Shown here: positions 5,413 through 6,220 of the stretch, one piece after another
Layout: every line of letters starts with the position of its first letter
Position numbering within the stretch: the stretch's first letter is position 1
Origin: an uncultured Gammaproteobacteria bacterium
GTDB lineage: Bacteria > Pseudomonadota > Gammaproteobacteria > Pseudomonadales > Pseudohongiellaceae
NCBI GenBank assembly: GCA_903926285.1
Contig: CAIYIP010000057.1
Coordinates: 1 to 6,220 of the forward strand
DNA: 6,220 bases
Reading direction: 5' to 3'
Made by a program: the position numbers and the translations under genes
The notes under the pieces: model-generated
Databases searched by the model: none
What the model saw: the letters and a program-made list of their open reading frames with translations, nothing else
Told to the model about the DNA's origin: nothing

Positions 5413-6220
5413 ATGCGAAACAGTTGGCACTTTGTCGGATCCATATCTCTGCTTTTGTTAGCTGCTTCATGCTCGCGGCAAGGCTCATCCGGTGCGGGTA
5501 CAACAGCCGACCTTGTTTTCATCAATGGCCAGATCCTGACAGTGGACTCTGCCTTCACCATAACCGAAGCGCTCGCGGTGCAAGACGGTCGTATCCTGGC
5601 CGTAGGCACTAATACCGAAATCAATGCGTTGATGGATGCCGACACCATCATCACCGACCTGCAAGGCCGCAGTGTTGTGCCAGGCCTCATCGATAACCAT
5701 AACCACTTCGTGCGCGCCACCGAGCAGTGGTACCGCGAGGTGCGTTGGGACGAAGTGACCACGCGCGAACATGCACTGCAGATGTTGCAGGAACGCGCAG
5801 CATCACTGCCCGCAGGTGAATGGGTGGTAGTGTTGGGCGGCTGGATCTTCGAGCAGTTCACCGACAGCCAGAAAGACTTCACACGCGCCGAACTCGATGC
5901 GCTGTTGCCGAATACGCCGGTCTACATCCAGCAGGGTTATGCACGCGGCTTCGTCAATTCCTATGCTCTGGCACAAGCGGGCCTGACTCCCGCTGCAGTG
6001 CTTGCTCCGGGCGTAGAAATCAACGACGGCGAACTCACGGGTACATTGAATGGTTCACTTGCATTCTTGAGCGTAGCCGACAAAATTCCTGCCACGCCAG
6101 ACGCCACCTGGGACAACAGCCTGCAACTCACCATGCAGGACTACCTCGCTCAGGGCATGACCACGCTGCTCGATATCGGCGGCAACACCGTCACCCCGCA
6201 CCATTACGAAGTCCTTAACC
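5413..6220 (+). CDS. Amidohydrolase family lipoprotein, YtcJ/Amidohydro_3 type (3' truncated)
   Basis: The first 269 codons of a metal-dependent hydrolase are present and the frame is open to the window end; family members usually run to 550-600 residues. Residues 1-19 form a short signal peptide with a hydrophobic core and a relaxed lipobox (LAAS before Cys20), so it is probably a lipoprotein facing the periplasm. Residues 33-66 form the start of the composite beta domain (ADLVFINGQILTV, then ALAVQDGRILAVG). VVPGLIDNHNH at 88-98 supplies the HxH metal ligands His96 and His98. GGWIFEQF, then LDALLPNTPVYIQ, then FVNSYAL with LAQAGL match the YtcJ/Amidohydro_3 pattern rather than the dihydroorotase or urease branches. 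The remaining metal ligands lie beyond the window. The substrate cannot be told from the sequence; cyclic amides or N-formyl compounds are known for relatives. It is transcribed divergently from the XRE regulator gene. Confidence 0.9.
   Translation, partial: MRNSWHFVGSISLLLLAASCSRQGSSGAGTTADLVFINGQILTVDSAFTITEALAVQDGRILAVGTNTEINALMDADTIITDLQGRSVVPGLIDNHNHFVRATEQWYREVRWDEVTTREHALQMLQERAASLPAGEWVVVLGGWIFEQFTDSQKDFTRAELDALLPNTPVYIQQGYARGFVNSYALAQAGLTPAAVLAPGVEINDGELTGTLNGSLAFLSVADKIPATPDATWDNSLQLTMQDYLAQGMTTLLDIGGNTVTPHHYEVLN

Noticed and set aside
5820..6218. Open frame of 132 codons in another frame over the amidohydrolase
   Set aside because: The overlapping frame from 5413 encodes continuous amidohydrolase motifs; this one is Arg/His-rich without any motif.

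Overview
The window looks like chromosomal DNA of a Gammaproteobacterium, probably an environmental or marine heterotroph. The sequence base is a moderate G+C content, Shine-Dalgarno-led genes, and protein families (DUF1592, DUF1552, exported ankyrin protein, Tag-like glycosylase with an RKGG N-terminus) that I know mainly from such organisms. The taxon is an inference, since there is no rRNA or other marker gene here. No tRNA, rRNA, CRISPR array, insertion sequence or phage gene was seen.

Bases 1-4107 hold three same-strand genes that read as one cassette. They are the C-terminal part of a DUF1592/DUF1588/DUF1585 protein with one CxxCH haem site, a full-length Tat-exported DUF1552 protein with an intact HxxSHH motif, and a secreted protein of 10-11 ankyrin repeats. 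All three appear to act outside the cytoplasm. This is a recurrent family combination, but its biochemical role is not established. The last member is separated by 65 bases without a visible terminator.

Bases 4168-4878 encode a DNA-3-methyladenine glycosylase I (Tag)-like protein behind a very strong ribosome binding site. It keeps the Tag core but lacks the zinc ligands and base-recognition Glu of E. coli Tag. It meets, tail to tail with only 15 bases between, a small minus-strand XRE/HipB-like regulator (4894-5271). That regulator ends in a duplicated basic RKSDFK motif, visible in the DNA as a 17-base direct repeat with 16 matches.

Bases 5272-5412 form a divergent control region. They hold a candidate operator (ACGCAC/GTGCGT inverted repeat) and a good extended -10 promoter for the rightward gene. 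That gene (5413 to the window end) is a YtcJ/Amidohydro_3-type metal-dependent amidohydrolase with a lipoprotein signal, cut off by the window edge.

Functionally the window splits into an extracytoplasmic cassette, a DNA-repair gene, an orphan regulator and a secreted hydrolase. The regulator may control itself and the hydrolase through the shared intergenic region, but that is inference.
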